Below, piece after piece: positions 49,666 to 58,647 of a stretch of DNA of 64,000 nucleotides. The stretch spans positions 1 to 64,000 of the forward strand of contig NZ_JAJIRN010000007.1 of the NCBI RefSeq assembly GCF_025717515.1. Reading direction: 5' to 3'. The DNA comes from Roseateles oligotrophus. Its GTDB lineage: Bacteria > Pseudomonadota > Gammaproteobacteria > Burkholderiales > Burkholderiaceae_C. A program made the position numbers and the translations under genes. The notes below the pieces were generated by a model, which searched no databases, was not told the DNA's origin, and saw only the letters and a list, made by a program, of their open reading frames with translations. The stretch's first letter is position 1. Each line of letters begins with the position of its first letter.

Positions 49666-49691
49666 CGCGCCTTATCTTTCGGACGACCGTC

Positions 49692-50597
49692 ATGACTACC
49701 GCTGCCCTGCTGAACTCCACCATCACCTCGCTCCCCCTGATTGCCCGCGGCAAGGTGCGCGAAAACTATGCGGTTGGCGAAGACCGCATCCTGATGATCG
49801 CGAGCGACCGCCTGTCGGCCTTCGACGTCATCATGGGTGAGCCGATTCCTGGCAAGGGCGCCTTGCTGACGCAGATGGCGCTGTTCTGGTTTGCCAAGCT
49901 CGAAGGCATCGTGCCGAATCATTTGACCGGTGACGACCCGCTGTCGGTGGTCAGCAGCGAGGCCGAGAAGGCGCAGGTCAAGGACCGCTCCATGCTGGTC
50001 AAGCGCCTGAAGCCGCTGCCGGTCGAGGCGGTGGTGCGCGGTTATCTGGCCGGCAGCGGCTGGGCCGAGTACAAGGAGAAGGGCGAGGTCTGCGGCGTCA
50101 AGCTGCCGGCCGGTTTGCAGAACGCCTCCAAGCTGCCCGAGCCGATCTTCACGCCCGCCACCAAGGCCGAGATGGGTGATCACGATGAGAATATTTCCTT
50201 TGACGTGATGGTCGGAATCATCGGCGAGGACTTGGCGACGCGCGTGCGCGATATCTCGATCCAGCTCTACAAGCGAGCCGCCGATTTTGCGCTGACCAAG
50301 GGCATCATCATTGCCGACACCAAGTTCGAGTTCGGCCTGGACGCCGATGGCACGCTGACCTTGATGGACGAGGTCTTGACGCCGGATTCTTCGCGTTACT
50401 GGCCGGTCGAGAGCTACCAGGTCGGCATCAATCCGCCCAGCTACGACAAGCAGTTTGTGCGCGACTGGCTGGAGCAGGCCGAGGTGGACGGCAAGCCCTG
50501 GGGCAAGACCGCGCCGGCCCCGGCACTGCCCGAGGCCGTGATCGCCAACACCGCCGCCAAGTACCAGGAAGCTCTGCAGCGCTTGACTCAGGCATGA
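49692..50597 (+). CDS. purC: SAICAR synthase
   Basis: 301 residues, purine biosynthesis step joining CAIR with aspartate. Motifs [19 protein letters not shown] and [11 protein letters not shown] are intact. It is longer than the E. coli enzyme and of the type found in betaproteobacteria and fungi. The stop overlaps the next gene by 4 bp. Confidence 0.97.
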   Translation: MTTAALLNSTITSLPLIARGKVRENYAVGEDRILMIASDRLSAFDVIMGEPIPGKGALLTQMALFWFAKLEGIVPNHLTGDDPLSVVSSEAEKAQVKDRSMLVKRLKPLPVEAVVRGYLAGSGWAEYKEKGEVCGVKLPAGLQNASKLPEPIFTPATKAEMGDHDENISFDVMVGIIGEDLATRVRDISIQLYKRAADFALTKGIIIADTKFEFGLDADGTLTLMDEVLTPDSSRYWPVESYQVGINPPSYDKQFVRDWLEQAEVDGKPWGKTAPAPALPEAVIANTAAKYQEALQRLTQA

Positions 50598-51694
50598 GCA
50601 TCAAGAGCCGACTGCTGAAGCGGCTTGATGCCGACATCGCGGCGTCGGCGGGTGTCGCGCAGGCTGCCAGCCTGAAGGTGCAACGGGCCTTGCTGATGCT
50701 GCGTCATGGTCATATGGCCGCGGCTCGCGAGCAATTGACGGCTCTGCATGTTCAGGCCTTTCAACACCCTCATCCCGAAATCGGCGCATGGCTGCATTTC
50801 GCCGAGGGTTTGATGAGTTACTACACCGACTTCAGCAGCGCGGCGCAAGAGAAAATTGTGCATGCCCAAGCGATGGCCAAGGCATCGGCGCTGGCCGAGC
50901 TGGATGCCATGTGCTCGGCATGGCTGGCGCAGTTGGCTTACCTCAGGCACGACCTTGACGGGATGCTGGCGCAGGCGGCGGCCTGTGATGAGCGAGCCAA
51001 AGCGGACGATCACGACGCGCGCTACCGGCTTTGCACGGTGCTGGGTCTCGCGCATGACCTGACCAGCCGACCCGATCTTTCGCGTGATTGGTATGCCAAG
51101 GCGCGCGCCCATGCGCAGGCCGACGGGGATGATGCCTCCTTGTCGGCGCTGATGTACAACATGGCAGCGACCCGCACCGCGCAAGTGCGGCGAGACTCAC
51201 TGTCCAAGGGTTTGGTTTTACGGGCGGAATTGCTGCTCAGCGCCGATTCGATCTCGCATTACGACGCCGCGGTCGGAGGTTCGGTCCAGCCGGAACTGAC
51301 CCCCATTCTGCGTGCCCAGATTCTGACCGTTGAAGGTGACTACGAGCGGGCTCGAGGCCTGTTTGAGGCGCACCTGCCGAGCACCATGGCGGCCGGCTTG
51401 GCGCGCTGGAGCAGCAGTCTATTGGCCGACCTGGCTTGGTGCAGGGTCAATTTGGGGCAAGTGGAAATGGGCCTGCAGCAGGCGCATGAGGCCGAGTCGG
51501 AACTCGATGCATTGTGCGATGTCGATGATAGAGCCGCCACTCACAGCCGTTTGGCCCAAATCTATGCGGCCCTGGGTGATGCGGCCGGGGCAGCTCGGCA
51601 TGAAGAGCAGGCCACCGCCGGCTGGCTCGAGTTTGCCGAGCAGCAGCGTTTGTGGGCGCAGGCCTTGAGTCAATCCGGACTGCGGCCCCGCTGA
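50594..51694 (+). CDS. Helical-repeat (TPR-like) hypothetical protein
   Basis: 366 residues of helix pairs throughout with A-x-x-A-x-x-x-A spacing ([19 protein letters not shown], and [15 protein letters not shown]). This suggests a TPR or similar superhelix. No enzymatic motif. Translation is coupled to purC by an ATGA overlap. It may be a regulatory or scaffold protein; I cannot assign a family. Confidence 0.72.
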   Translation: MSIKSRLLKRLDADIAASAGVAQAASLKVQRALLMLRHGHMAAAREQLTALHVQAFQHPHPEIGAWLHFAEGLMSYYTDFSSAAQEKIVHAQAMAKASALAELDAMCSAWLAQLAYLRHDLDGMLAQAAACDERAKADDHDARYRLCTVLGLAHDLTSRPDLSRDWYAKARAHAQADGDDASLSALMYNMAATRTAQVRRDSLSKGLVLRAELLLSADSISHYDAAVGGSVQPELTPILRAQILTVEGDYERARGLFEAHLPSTMAAGLARWSSSLLADLAWCRVNLGQVEMGLQQAHEAESELDALCDVDDRAATHSRLAQIYAALGDAAGAARHEEQATAGWLEFAEQQRLWAQALSQSGLRPR

Positions 51695-51698
51695 TGGA

Positions 51699-52652
51699 TC
51701 AATTCAGCGCCATGCTCAGCTTGCGCCGATATTGATCCAGCAGCGGGTCGCGCGGGACCACCGCCGCCTGACCCGCCAGCTCGAGCGTGCCCTTGGTCTC
51801 GGCCGTGGCCGACTTGGGCGCGGGCTTGCTCATCAGTTCCAGTATGGCGATATAGCTCTTGCGCGCCAGGCCGTTATTCCAGGCCTTGTCGCGCATGATG
51901 ATTTCCAGCAGCTCGTCCATCGCCTCGGTATAGCTCTGGCTTGCGAACAGGCCCTGCGCCAAGGCGTAGCGAGCATCGAAGTCGCGCTTGTTGGCGGCGA
52001 TGCAGGCCTGCAATGCGCCGACATCCAGACCGGCGGCGGCACGCTCGCAAGCGGCCAGCCAATGGCCCAGCGCCGCAAAGCGGGCATGCGGGGTGATGGT
52101 GTCGACCGCCTTGGCCGCCACCGGCTCGAAGGCTGCCTTGGCCTCGGCCAGTAGGCCCAGCTCCAGCAGCGCTTTCACATAGTCAAAGCGCGCAGCCTCA
52201 TTGGCCGGGTCGGACTCCAGCGCGCTCTGCAGCTTGACGAGTGCCGCTTCCAAGTCGCCCTCGGCCATCAAGTCCTCGGCCTCGGCGACTTCTTCTTGCG
52301 CCTCCAGCACCTCGCCGGGGGGCACATGTTTGTCGAGGAACTCCCGAATCTGCGCCTCCGGCACCGCGCCGACGAAGCCGTCAACCGGCTGGCCGCCGAC
52401 AAACATCACGCAAAACGGGATGCTGCGCACGCCGAACATCTGGCTCAGCTGGGTGGATATCTCCGGCACCTCATCGGCATTCACCTTGGCCAGCTTGAAG
52501 CGGCCCGCATAGGCGACCTCGAGCTTCTCCAGCAGCGGGCCGAGGGTGCGGCAGGGACCACACCAAGGCGCCCAGATGTCCAGCAGCATCGGCTGCTGCA
52601 TCGAGCCGGCGATCAGTTCGGATTCGAAATTTTGTAGCGTGATATCTATCAT
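51699..52652 (-). CDS. Thioredoxin-TPR co-chaperone (CnoX/YbbN type)
   Basis: 317 residues. An N-terminal thioredoxin domain with an intact W-C-G-P-C active site (about residues 30-34) is followed by a helical TPR-like region (from about 120). CnoX in E. coli lacks the second active Cys; here both are present, so the domain can reduce disulfides. Expected to protect proteins during oxidative or chlorine stress. Convergent with the TPR-like gene and divergent from purE. Confidence 0.92.
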   Translation of the reverse strand: MIDITLQNFESELIAGSMQQPMLLDIWAPWCGPCRTLGPLLEKLEVAYAGRFKLAKVNADEVPEISTQLSQMFGVRSIPFCVMFVGGQPVDGFVGAVPEAQIREFLDKHVPPGEVLEAQEEVAEAEDLMAEGDLEAALVKLQSALESDPANEAARFDYVKALLELGLLAEAKAAFEPVAAKAVDTITPHARFAALGHWLAACERAAAGLDVGALQACIAANKRDFDARYALAQGLFASQSYTEAMDELLEIIMRDKAWNNGLARKSYIAILELMSKPAPKSATAETKGTLELAGQAAVVPRDPLLDQYRRKLSMALN

Positions 52653-52802
52653 GGCGGCGGAGCTTGTTAGCGGTTCAACGGCGATTCAGTGCCCGTAAAA
52701 ACGGGCGGGTGGCGAGCAAATGGCGCTCGCCGCCTACAATTCAAGGTTTTCTAGTCATGCAAGCGAGTCTTTACGGGCTCACCGGACTTGCCGAGCGTCT
52801 CA

Positions 52803-53315
52803 ATGAACATAGCGACAACAGCAAAAGCAACTCCCTTGGTTGGCGTGGTGATGGGTTCCAGCAGTGACTGGGACACCATGAAGCATGCGACCGACATTCT
52901 CGCCGAGTTCGGTATCGCCTTTGAGGCGAAGGTGGTGTCCGCGCACCGCATGCCCGACGATATGTTCGCCTATGCCGAAACGGCGGCCTCGCGTGGCCTG
53001 CAGGCCATCATCGCCGGTGCCGGCGGAGCCGCCCATCTGCCGGGCATGTTGGCCGCCAAGACCGAGGTGCCGGTGCTCGGCGTGCCGGTCGCCAGTCGCC
53101 ATCTGCAAGGCGTCGATTCGCTGCATTCGATCGTGCAAATGCCCAAAGGAATTCCGGTCGCCACCTTTGCGATCGGCAATGCTGGCGCCGGCAATGCGGC
53201 CTTGTTTGCCGTCGCGATGCTGGCCAACCATGACGCCGATTTGCGCGCGCGCTTGACGGCCTACCGGGCCCGCCAGACCGAGGTGGCGCGGGCGATGACG
53301 CAGGATTTGGTCTGA
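52803..53315 (+). CDS. purE: N5-CAIR mutase
   Basis: 170 residues. [15 protein letters not shown] and [12 protein letters not shown] are the PurE active-site segments. It interconverts N5-CAIR and CAIR, with PurK encoded immediately after (TGATG overlap, one shared base). Confidence 0.97.
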   Translation: MNIATTAKATPLVGVVMGSSSDWDTMKHATDILAEFGIAFEAKVVSAHRMPDDMFAYAETAASRGLQAIIAGAGGAAHLPGMLAAKTEVPVLGVPVASRHLQGVDSLHSIVQMPKGIPVATFAIGNAGAGNAALFAVAMLANHDADLRARLTAYRARQTEVARAMTQDLV

Positions 53316-54487
53316 TGAAGGCGAGCTTGCTGCCTGGCGAGGCCAGTCTGGGCGTGATGGGCGGCGGCCAGTTGGGCCGCATGTTCGTGCACGCGGCGCA
53401 AAGCCTGGGTTTTCGCACCGTGGTGCTGGACCCGGACGCCGACAGCCCGGCCGGGTTGGTCGCCCATCAACATATTCGCAGCGACTATCTGGACGTAGCC
53501 GGACTGACTCTGCTGGCCCAGCAATGTGCGGCCATCACGACCGAATTCGAGAACGTGCCGGCGCAAGCGCTGGAGCGGTTGGCGCAGACGCGTTTTGTGG
53601 CGCCGGCCGGCGCGGCGGTGGCGATCTGCCAGGACCGCGTCGCCGAAAAAGCCCATTTCGCGGCCAGCGCGGTGGCGTGCGCGCCCTATGCGGTGATCGT
53701 CAGCGAGGCCGATTTGCTGGCCGTCGGCGACGACTTGTTGCCCGGTATTTTGAAGACCGCCACGCTAGGCTATGACGGCAAGGGCCAAGTGCGCGTGCGC
53801 AGCCGAGCCGAGTTGGCCGCCGCCTGGAGCGAACTCAAACAGGTGCGCTGCGTGCTGGAGCAGATGCTGCCGCTGGCGCTGGAGATCTCGGTCATCAGCG
53901 CCCGCAATGCGCAGGGCGAGATCGTGCAGTTTCCGGTCCAGCAGAACCTGCATATCGACGGCATCCTGGCCGTCACGCAAGTGCCGGCGCCCGGCGTCAG
54001 CGCGGCGCTGCAAGAGCAGGCCTTGGCCTCGGCAGCTCGCATTGCGGCGTCGATGAACTATGTCGGCGTGCTCTGTGTCGAATTCTTCATCCTGCAAGAT
54101 GGCCGTTTGATCGTCAACGAGATGGCGCCGCGCCCGCACAACTCGGGCCATTACACGATGAACGCCTGCGATCTGTCGCAGTTCGATTTGCAGGTGCGCG
54201 CGATGACCGGCCTGCCGCTGGTGCAGCCGCGTCTGCATTCGCCAACGCTAATGCTGAATCTGCTCGGCGATCTGTGGTTCAGTCCGGCCGAGCCCGGCGT
54301 TGAGCGCACGCCGGCTTGGGATCAAGTGCTGGCGCTGCCCGGCACGCATCTGCATCTCTACGGCAAAACCAGCGCCAGGCCCGGCCGCAAGATGGGCCAC
54401 CTGAACATCACCGCCGCCAGCGCCGAGCAGGCCGAGAGCGTTGCGCGACAAGCCGCCGCCCTGCTGGGTCTGGCGATGGATTGGTGA
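53315..54487 (+). CDS. purK: N5-CAIR synthase
   Basis: 390 residues, ATP-grasp enzyme. G-G-G-Q-L-G-R-M at the N-terminus, L-K-T-A-T-L-G-Y-D-G-K-G-Q and N-E-M-A-P-R-P-H-N-S-G-H-Y fit. It produces the substrate of PurE. ATG overlaps the purE stop. Confidence 0.97.
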   Translation: MKASLLPGEASLGVMGGGQLGRMFVHAAQSLGFRTVVLDPDADSPAGLVAHQHIRSDYLDVAGLTLLAQQCAAITTEFENVPAQALERLAQTRFVAPAGAAVAICQDRVAEKAHFAASAVACAPYAVIVSEADLLAVGDDLLPGILKTATLGYDGKGQVRVRSRAELAAAWSELKQVRCVLEQMLPLALEISVISARNAQGEIVQFPVQQNLHIDGILAVTQVPAPGVSAALQEQALASAARIAASMNYVGVLCVEFFILQDGRLIVNEMAPRPHNSGHYTMNACDLSQFDLQVRAMTGLPLVQPRLHSPTLMLNLLGDLWFSPAEPGVERTPAWDQVLALPGTHLHLYGKTSARPGRKMGHLNITAASAEQAESVARQAAALLGLAMDW

Positions 54488-54506
54488 ATGTTTTGAGCGT
54501 TTTCGC

Positions 54507-55487
54507 ATGTTGCTGAACGGCGCCGACCCCCTCGCAATCGAACAGGCTGCGCGCCGTTTGGCGGCCGGTGAGCTGGTCGCCTTGCCGACCGAAACGGTCT
54601 ACGGCCTGGGCGCGCGCGCCGATGACGACGCCGCGGTGGCAAAAATATTTGCCGCCAAGGGCCGGCCCGCCGATCACCCGCTGATCGTCCATGTGCTGGA
54701 CGCCGCCGATGCCGCCCGCTTCGCCACCGAGTTGCCGGCCTTGGCCCTGCGCTTGATGAACGCTTTTTGGCCCGGCCCGCTGACGGTGATCGTGCCGCGG
54801 GCGCCGGCGATGGCTGGGGCCGCCGCCGGCGGGCAGAACAGCATTGGCCTGCGTTGCCCGGCGCACCCGGTGGCGCGCGCCTTGTTGGCGGCAGCAAGAG
54901 CGCAGGGCGTGCTCGGCGTGGCGGCACCGAGTGCGAACCGCTTTGGCCGTGTCAGCCCGACCCGGGCCGAGCATGTCGCGAGCGAGTTTGACGCCGATTT
55001 GCTGGTGCTGGATGGCGGCGAATGCGCGGTCGGCATCGAGTCCAGCATCGTCGATTGCAGTCGTGGCGGCGCCGTGTTGCTGCGGCCGGGCGTGTTGACG
55101 GCGGCGCAGATTGAGGCCGCTCTGGGCCAACCCTTGCAGGCGCCCGACGCCCAGGCGCCACGCGCTTCCGGCACCTTGGCCGCGCATTACGCGCCGCGTG
55201 CGACGGTTCGGCTGCTGGATGCGACGACATTGACGGAACGCTTGGCCCGGCAGTTACCTTTGGGCCTGGCGGTATATTCCCGTACGGTCGACGCGTCAAG
55301 AGTCGGCGGCTTGGCTAGGCCGATGCCGGCGGATGCCTTGGCGGCGGCGCAACAGTTGTTTGCCGTGCTGCGTGAGTTGGACAAGGCCGGGGCGCAAGAA
55401 ATCTGGATTGAATTGCCGCCGCAAGGCAGCGAGTGGGATGGGGTCAGGGATCGCCTGACCCGAGCTGCGGCGGCGTTTGAAGCCTAG
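54507..55487 (+). CDS. Threonylcarbamoyl-AMP synthase, Sua5 type
   Basis: 326 residues: a YrdC domain (about 1-200; P-T-E-T-V-Y-G-L-G, K-x-R-P-x-x-H-P-L as K-G-R-P-A-D-H-P-L, S-A-N-R-F-G-R) plus the C-terminal Sua5 domain after A-A-H-Y-A-P. It makes the threonylcarbamoyl-adenylate for the t6A37 tRNA modification; the partner tsaB is encoded 1.1 kb downstream. Start at 54507 follows the purK stop by 19 bp without a strong ribosome site. Confidence 0.93.
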   Translation: MLLNGADPLAIEQAARRLAAGELVALPTETVYGLGARADDDAAVAKIFAAKGRPADHPLIVHVLDAADAARFATELPALALRLMNAFWPGPLTVIVPRAPAMAGAAAGGQNSIGLRCPAHPVARALLAAARAQGVLGVAAPSANRFGRVSPTRAEHVASEFDADLLVLDGGECAVGIESSIVDCSRGGAVLLRPGVLTAAQIEAALGQPLQAPDAQAPRASGTLAAHYAPRATVRLLDATTLTERLARQLPLGLAVYSRTVDASRVGGLARPMPADALAAAQQLFAVLRELDKAGAQEIWIELPPQGSEWDGVRDRLTRAAAAFEA

Positions 55488-55525
55488 CCGTAAGTTTTTG
55501 CTTGGAATTTTTGGACGGAGTTTTC

Positions 55526-56485
55526 ATGAAGAGTATTCAACGTAGCGCCGGGCGCTACGGCCGCGCCTTGTTGTCGATGGCCGCTTTGGCGATGCTGGCG
55601 GCCTGTGGTGGCGGCACCGAGCAGATCGAGCCGTTTGCTCCGACCCGCATCATCGCCCTTGGCGATGAGTCGAGCCTGATCACACCCGAAGGCAAGAAGT
55701 ACACGATCAATGCCGTCAACGCCACCACCGGCGCATTGGAATGCAATAGCAACCCGATCTGGGTGCAGACGCTGGCCTCGTCCTTTAGCATGGTGTTCCC
55801 CGAATGCAATCCGGACAAGGTGGCGGCACCGCAAGGCCTGATGCGCGCTCAGGCTGGTGCCAAGGTGGCCGGCGTGAAGTCGCAGATCGACACGCTGCTG
55901 GTGGCGGGCATCGGCCCCAAGGACTTGATTTCGGTGCTGGTGGGCGCTAATGACGTGCTGGAGCTTTACGCCAAATACCCGGCGCAAAGCAAGGAGGCTC
56001 TGCTCGCCGAGGCGCGCGCGCGCGGCAAGGCCTTGGGCGGCCAAGTCAATCGGCTGGCGAATGCCAATGGCCGCATCATCTTGTCGACCTTGCCGGACAT
56101 GGGTTTCTCGCCCTTGGCCGTGATTGATGGCAAGCGTGACGCTACTTTGCCAAAATTCATGAGCGATTTGACGCGCGAGTTCAACCTTGAAATGCGCGTG
56201 GAAATCATCAACGATGGGCGTTTGATCGGACTGGTGTTGACCGACGAAAATACCCAGGTCATTGCGAAATATCCGAGCAGTTTCGGTATTTCCAATTTCA
56301 CCGATGCGGCCTGCCTGGCGACCCCCGCCATGCCTGCTTGTACGAATGCGACCCTGACTCCCGAGGCCACCAAGGACAATAGCTGGAACAGCTATCTGTG
56401 GGCGAGCGACCGTTTGTATGCGCCCGCCGGCCATGTCCAAGTGGGGCGAATGGCGGCCACCCGCGCGCGCAACAACCCGTTCTGA
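55526..56485 (+). CDS. SGNH-hydrolase-like lipoprotein with altered catalytic blocks
   Basis: 319 residues, lipobox L-A-A-C with Cys27. Block I reads A-L-G-D-E-S-S (residues 44-50), where esterases have G-D-S; block III G-A-N-D (140-143) is intact. Block V reads D-R-L-Y-A-P-A-G-H (295-303), where the catalytic D-x-x-H has Tyr298 instead of His. So the fold is SGNH-like but at least one catalytic residue is missing. It may be a binding protein or use different chemistry. ACGGAG precedes the ATG. Confidence 0.78.
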   Translation: MKSIQRSAGRYGRALLSMAALAMLAACGGGTEQIEPFAPTRIIALGDESSLITPEGKKYTINAVNATTGALECNSNPIWVQTLASSFSMVFPECNPDKVAAPQGLMRAQAGAKVAGVKSQIDTLLVAGIGPKDLISVLVGANDVLELYAKYPAQSKEALLAEARARGKALGGQVNRLANANGRIILSTLPDMGFSPLAVIDGKRDATLPKFMSDLTREFNLEMRVEIINDGRLIGLVLTDENTQVIAKYPSSFGISNFTDAACLATPAMPACTNATLTPEATKDNSWNSYLWASDRLYAPAGHVQVGRMAATRARNNPF

Positions 56486-56503
56486 TCCATCTCGGATGCG
56501 AGC

Positions 56504-56536
56504 AAACCCGGCCGCTGCAAACCGGCCGGGTTTTTT
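56504..56536 (+). terminator. Rho-independent terminator
   Basis: AAACCCGGCC (56504-56513) pairs with GGCCGGGTTT from 56524, followed by TTT to 56536. Confidence 0.85.
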
Positions 56537-56555
56537 CGTTCTGGATGGCCCCAAT

Positions 56556-56561
56556 TACACT
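56556..56561 (+). promoter_or_regulatory. -10-like hexamer six bases before the tsaB ATG
   Basis: TACACT, GCCGAC, ATG. No Shine-Dalgarno sequence. The same TACACT hexamer and spacing occurs before the hydrolase gene at 3320. Confidence 0.45.
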
Positions 56562-56567
56562 GCCGAC

Positions 56568-57305
56568 ATGACCGTATTGCTGTCCCTGGATAGTTCCACC
56601 GAAACGATGGCTCTGGCGCTGACAAGCCCGGCCGGCCGCTGGCTGTTTGAAGCCGAAGGCGGACCGCAGGCCTCGGCCCGTTTGGTGCCCGAAGCGCTGG
56701 CCTTGTTGGCACGCGCCGGCCTGAGCTTGGGCGCGGTGGATGCGATCGGGTTTGGCTGCGGCCCCGGTGCTTTCACCGGTCTGCGGGCGGCCTGTGCGGT
56801 GACGCAGGGTCTCGCGTTTGGGGCGGCCAAGCCGGTCTTGTCGATAGACAGTTTGATGCTGGTGGCCGAGGCCGCTCGCCAGCAAGCCGACACTGCGGGT
56901 GAGCCGCTCTATGGCTCGATCTGGGTTGCCATGGATGCCCGTATGGGTGAGATTTATGCCGCCCAATATGCCTGGGAATTGGGCGTTTGGACAGTTGTGA
57001 GCGCCCCCGCTCTCTATACGCCGGCGGCCCTGTGTAACGCTTGGGGCTTGCTGCCGCCGACGGCGGTGACCGGCTCGGCGTTGACGGTGTTTGCCGAGCA
57101 ACTCGCAATCGGCGATGCGCCGGCTTGTCGGGTGTGGCCGCAATCGCAATCGCAATCGCAAGGGCGCGCGGCGGCACTGGCGGTTTTGGCGCAGCAGGCT
57201 TGGGATGCGGGAGCGCAAATGGACGCCGCCGAGGCGATGCCGATCTACATTCGCGACAAGGTTGCGCAAACAACTGCGGAGCGCTTGGCGGCGCGGGCCG
57301 GCTGA
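56568..57305 (+). CDS. tsaB: tRNA t6A modification protein TsaB
   Basis: 245 residues, ASKHA-fold protein that activates TsaD in N6-threonylcarbamoyladenosine synthesis. L-S-L-D-S-S-T-E-T at the N-terminus and G-C-G-P-G-A-F-T-G-L-R are diagnostic. A four-copy CAATCG repeat (57130-57153) encodes an unusual Q-S-Q-S-Q-S stretch in a loop. The stop overlaps the rimI start (TGATG). Confidence 0.95.
   Translation: MTVLLSLDSSTETMALALTSPAGRWLFEAEGGPQASARLVPEALALLARAGLSLGAVDAIGFGCGPGAFTGLRAACAVTQGLAFGAAKPVLSIDSLMLVAEAARQQADTAGEPLYGSIWVAMDARMGEIYAAQYAWELGVWTVVSAPALYTPAALCNAWGLLPPTAVTGSALTVFAEQLAIGDAPACRVWPQSQSQSQGRAAALAVLAQQAWDAGAQMDAAEAMPIYIRDKVAQTTAERLAARAG
57130..57153 (+). repeat. Hexanucleotide tandem repeat in tsaB
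   Basis: About four copies of CAATCG in frame, encoding repeated Gln-Ser. Copy number could change by slippage without shifting the frame. Confidence 0.8.
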
Positions 57306-57799
57306 TGAGCGCCCAACTTGCGCCCAATTCAGCCCGCTTGTGGCCGATGCGGGCCGCCGACGTGGCCGAAATCCTGGTTCTGGAGCGGCAGGTTTATGCG
57401 ATGCCTTGGTCCGAGGGCAATTTCATCGATTCGCTGGCGGCCGGCTATGAGGCTTTTGTATTGCGCAGCGCACCGGTATTGCGGGATCCGCGGACTCAGT
57501 TGTTCGGCTACTTCCTGGCGATGAAGGGGGTTGACGAGATGCATCTGCTTAATCTTTCGGTAGCGCCCGAGCAGCAGGGCAGGGGCTTTGCTCGGTTGAT
57601 GCTGGACGCCTTGTGCAAGATCTGCCGCGAGCAGGCTTGCCCGCAGCTATGGCTGGAGGTCCGTGTCGGCAATCAGCGAGCCCGCGAGGTTTATCGACGT
57701 TATGGCTTCACCGAGTTGGGGCTTCGCCGCGCCTATTACCCGGTGGCTGCAGGCCCGCGTGAAGACGCGGTGCTGATGAATCTGGCGGTGACGCCATGA
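57305..57799 (+). CDS. rimI: Ribosomal-protein-alanine N-acetyltransferase
   Basis: 164 residues, GNAT fold with the acetyl-CoA motif V-A-P-E-Q-Q-G-R-G-F-A and the C-terminal V-x-N-x-x-A (V-G-N-Q-R-A-R-E-V-Y-R-R-Y-G-F). It acetylates the N-terminal alanine of ribosomal protein S18. Overlaps tsaB by one base and the glycosylase gene by 4 bp. Confidence 0.94.
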   Translation: MSAQLAPNSARLWPMRAADVAEILVLERQVYAMPWSEGNFIDSLAAGYEAFVLRSAPVLRDPRTQLFGYFLAMKGVDEMHLLNLSVAPEQQGRGFARLMLDALCKICREQACPQLWLEVRVGNQRAREVYRRYGFTELGLRRAYYPVAAGPREDAVLMNLAVTP

Positions 57800-58647
57800 G
57801 CTGGGATGAGCGCCAGCGTCTGATGTTGGCCGAAATGGGCTTGCGGGTGTGGTCGCCCTTGCCCGCCGCCGTCAAGCTGGCGGCCGAGGCGATCGAGGTG
57901 AGCCAGCCGGTTTCTGCGCCCCCTCCCCATGTGCCGGCACTGCCGATAGCTGCTGCGCAAGCCCTGCCCGCTGCCTTGCGGCCAAGCGCTCCGGCCGCCG
58001 CCCCGGGCGTCTCCCATCGGCCTGCCGATCTTCCCGCGCGCTTGCCCGCGATTGCCCGCATGGACTGGGACGAATTGCGCCACAGTGCCGCCGAATGCCG
58101 GGCTTGTGCGCTTTGCGGCGGGCGCAGCAACAGTGTGTTTGGTGCCGGGCAAACCAGCGCGCAATGGCTGGTCGTGGGCGAGGCGCCGGGCGAGCAAGAA
58201 GATGCGCAGGGCGAACCTTTCGCCGGCCAAACCGCGCAGTTGTTGGTCAATATGCTGCGCGCCATCGACTTGTCAGCGGATGCCTCGCCCGCTGCGGCCG
58301 TGCCAGCGCAGCGCTTGGTCTATCTGAGCTCTGCTTTGAAGTGTCGGCCTGCGCCGGGCAGCACGCCGGGGCCGGATGAATTGCAGCAATGCCGACCTTA
58401 TTTGGAGCGGCAAATTGAGTTGCTGAAGCCACGCATTATTTTGGCCATGGGTCGGTTGGCGGTGCAGGCTTTGCTGGGCAGCAATGAGCCGCTGGGACGC
58501 CTGCGTGGTCGTGTGCATGACTATCAAGGTACGCCGGTGATTGCGACCTTCGCGCCCTCCTATTTGTTGCGCAATCTGGCCGAAAAGGCGCGCGCCTGGG
58601 AGGATCTCTGTCTGGCGCGGGCGACCTTGCAAGCCCGCGGCCCGTGA
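57796..58647 (+). CDS. Uracil-DNA glycosylase, family 4-like
   Basis: 283 residues. A Pro/Ala-rich N-terminal extension of about 90 residues precedes a family-4-type domain: C-R-A-C-A-L-C for the iron-sulfur cluster, G-E-A-P-G-E-Q-E-D for uracil binding and G-E-P-F-A-G-Q. Further Cys (K-C-R-P) complete the cluster. It removes uracil from DNA; the rimI-UDG pair is common in betaproteobacteria. ATGA overlap with rimI. Confidence 0.92.
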   Translation: MSWDERQRLMLAEMGLRVWSPLPAAVKLAAEAIEVSQPVSAPPPHVPALPIAAAQALPAALRPSAPAAAPGVSHRPADLPARLPAIARMDWDELRHSAAECRACALCGGRSNSVFGAGQTSAQWLVVGEAPGEQEDAQGEPFAGQTAQLLVNMLRAIDLSADASPAAAVPAQRLVYLSSALKCRPAPGSTPGPDELQQCRPYLERQIELLKPRIILAMGRLAVQALLGSNEPLGRLRGRVHDYQGTPVIATFAPSYLLRNLAEKARAWEDLCLARATLQARGP

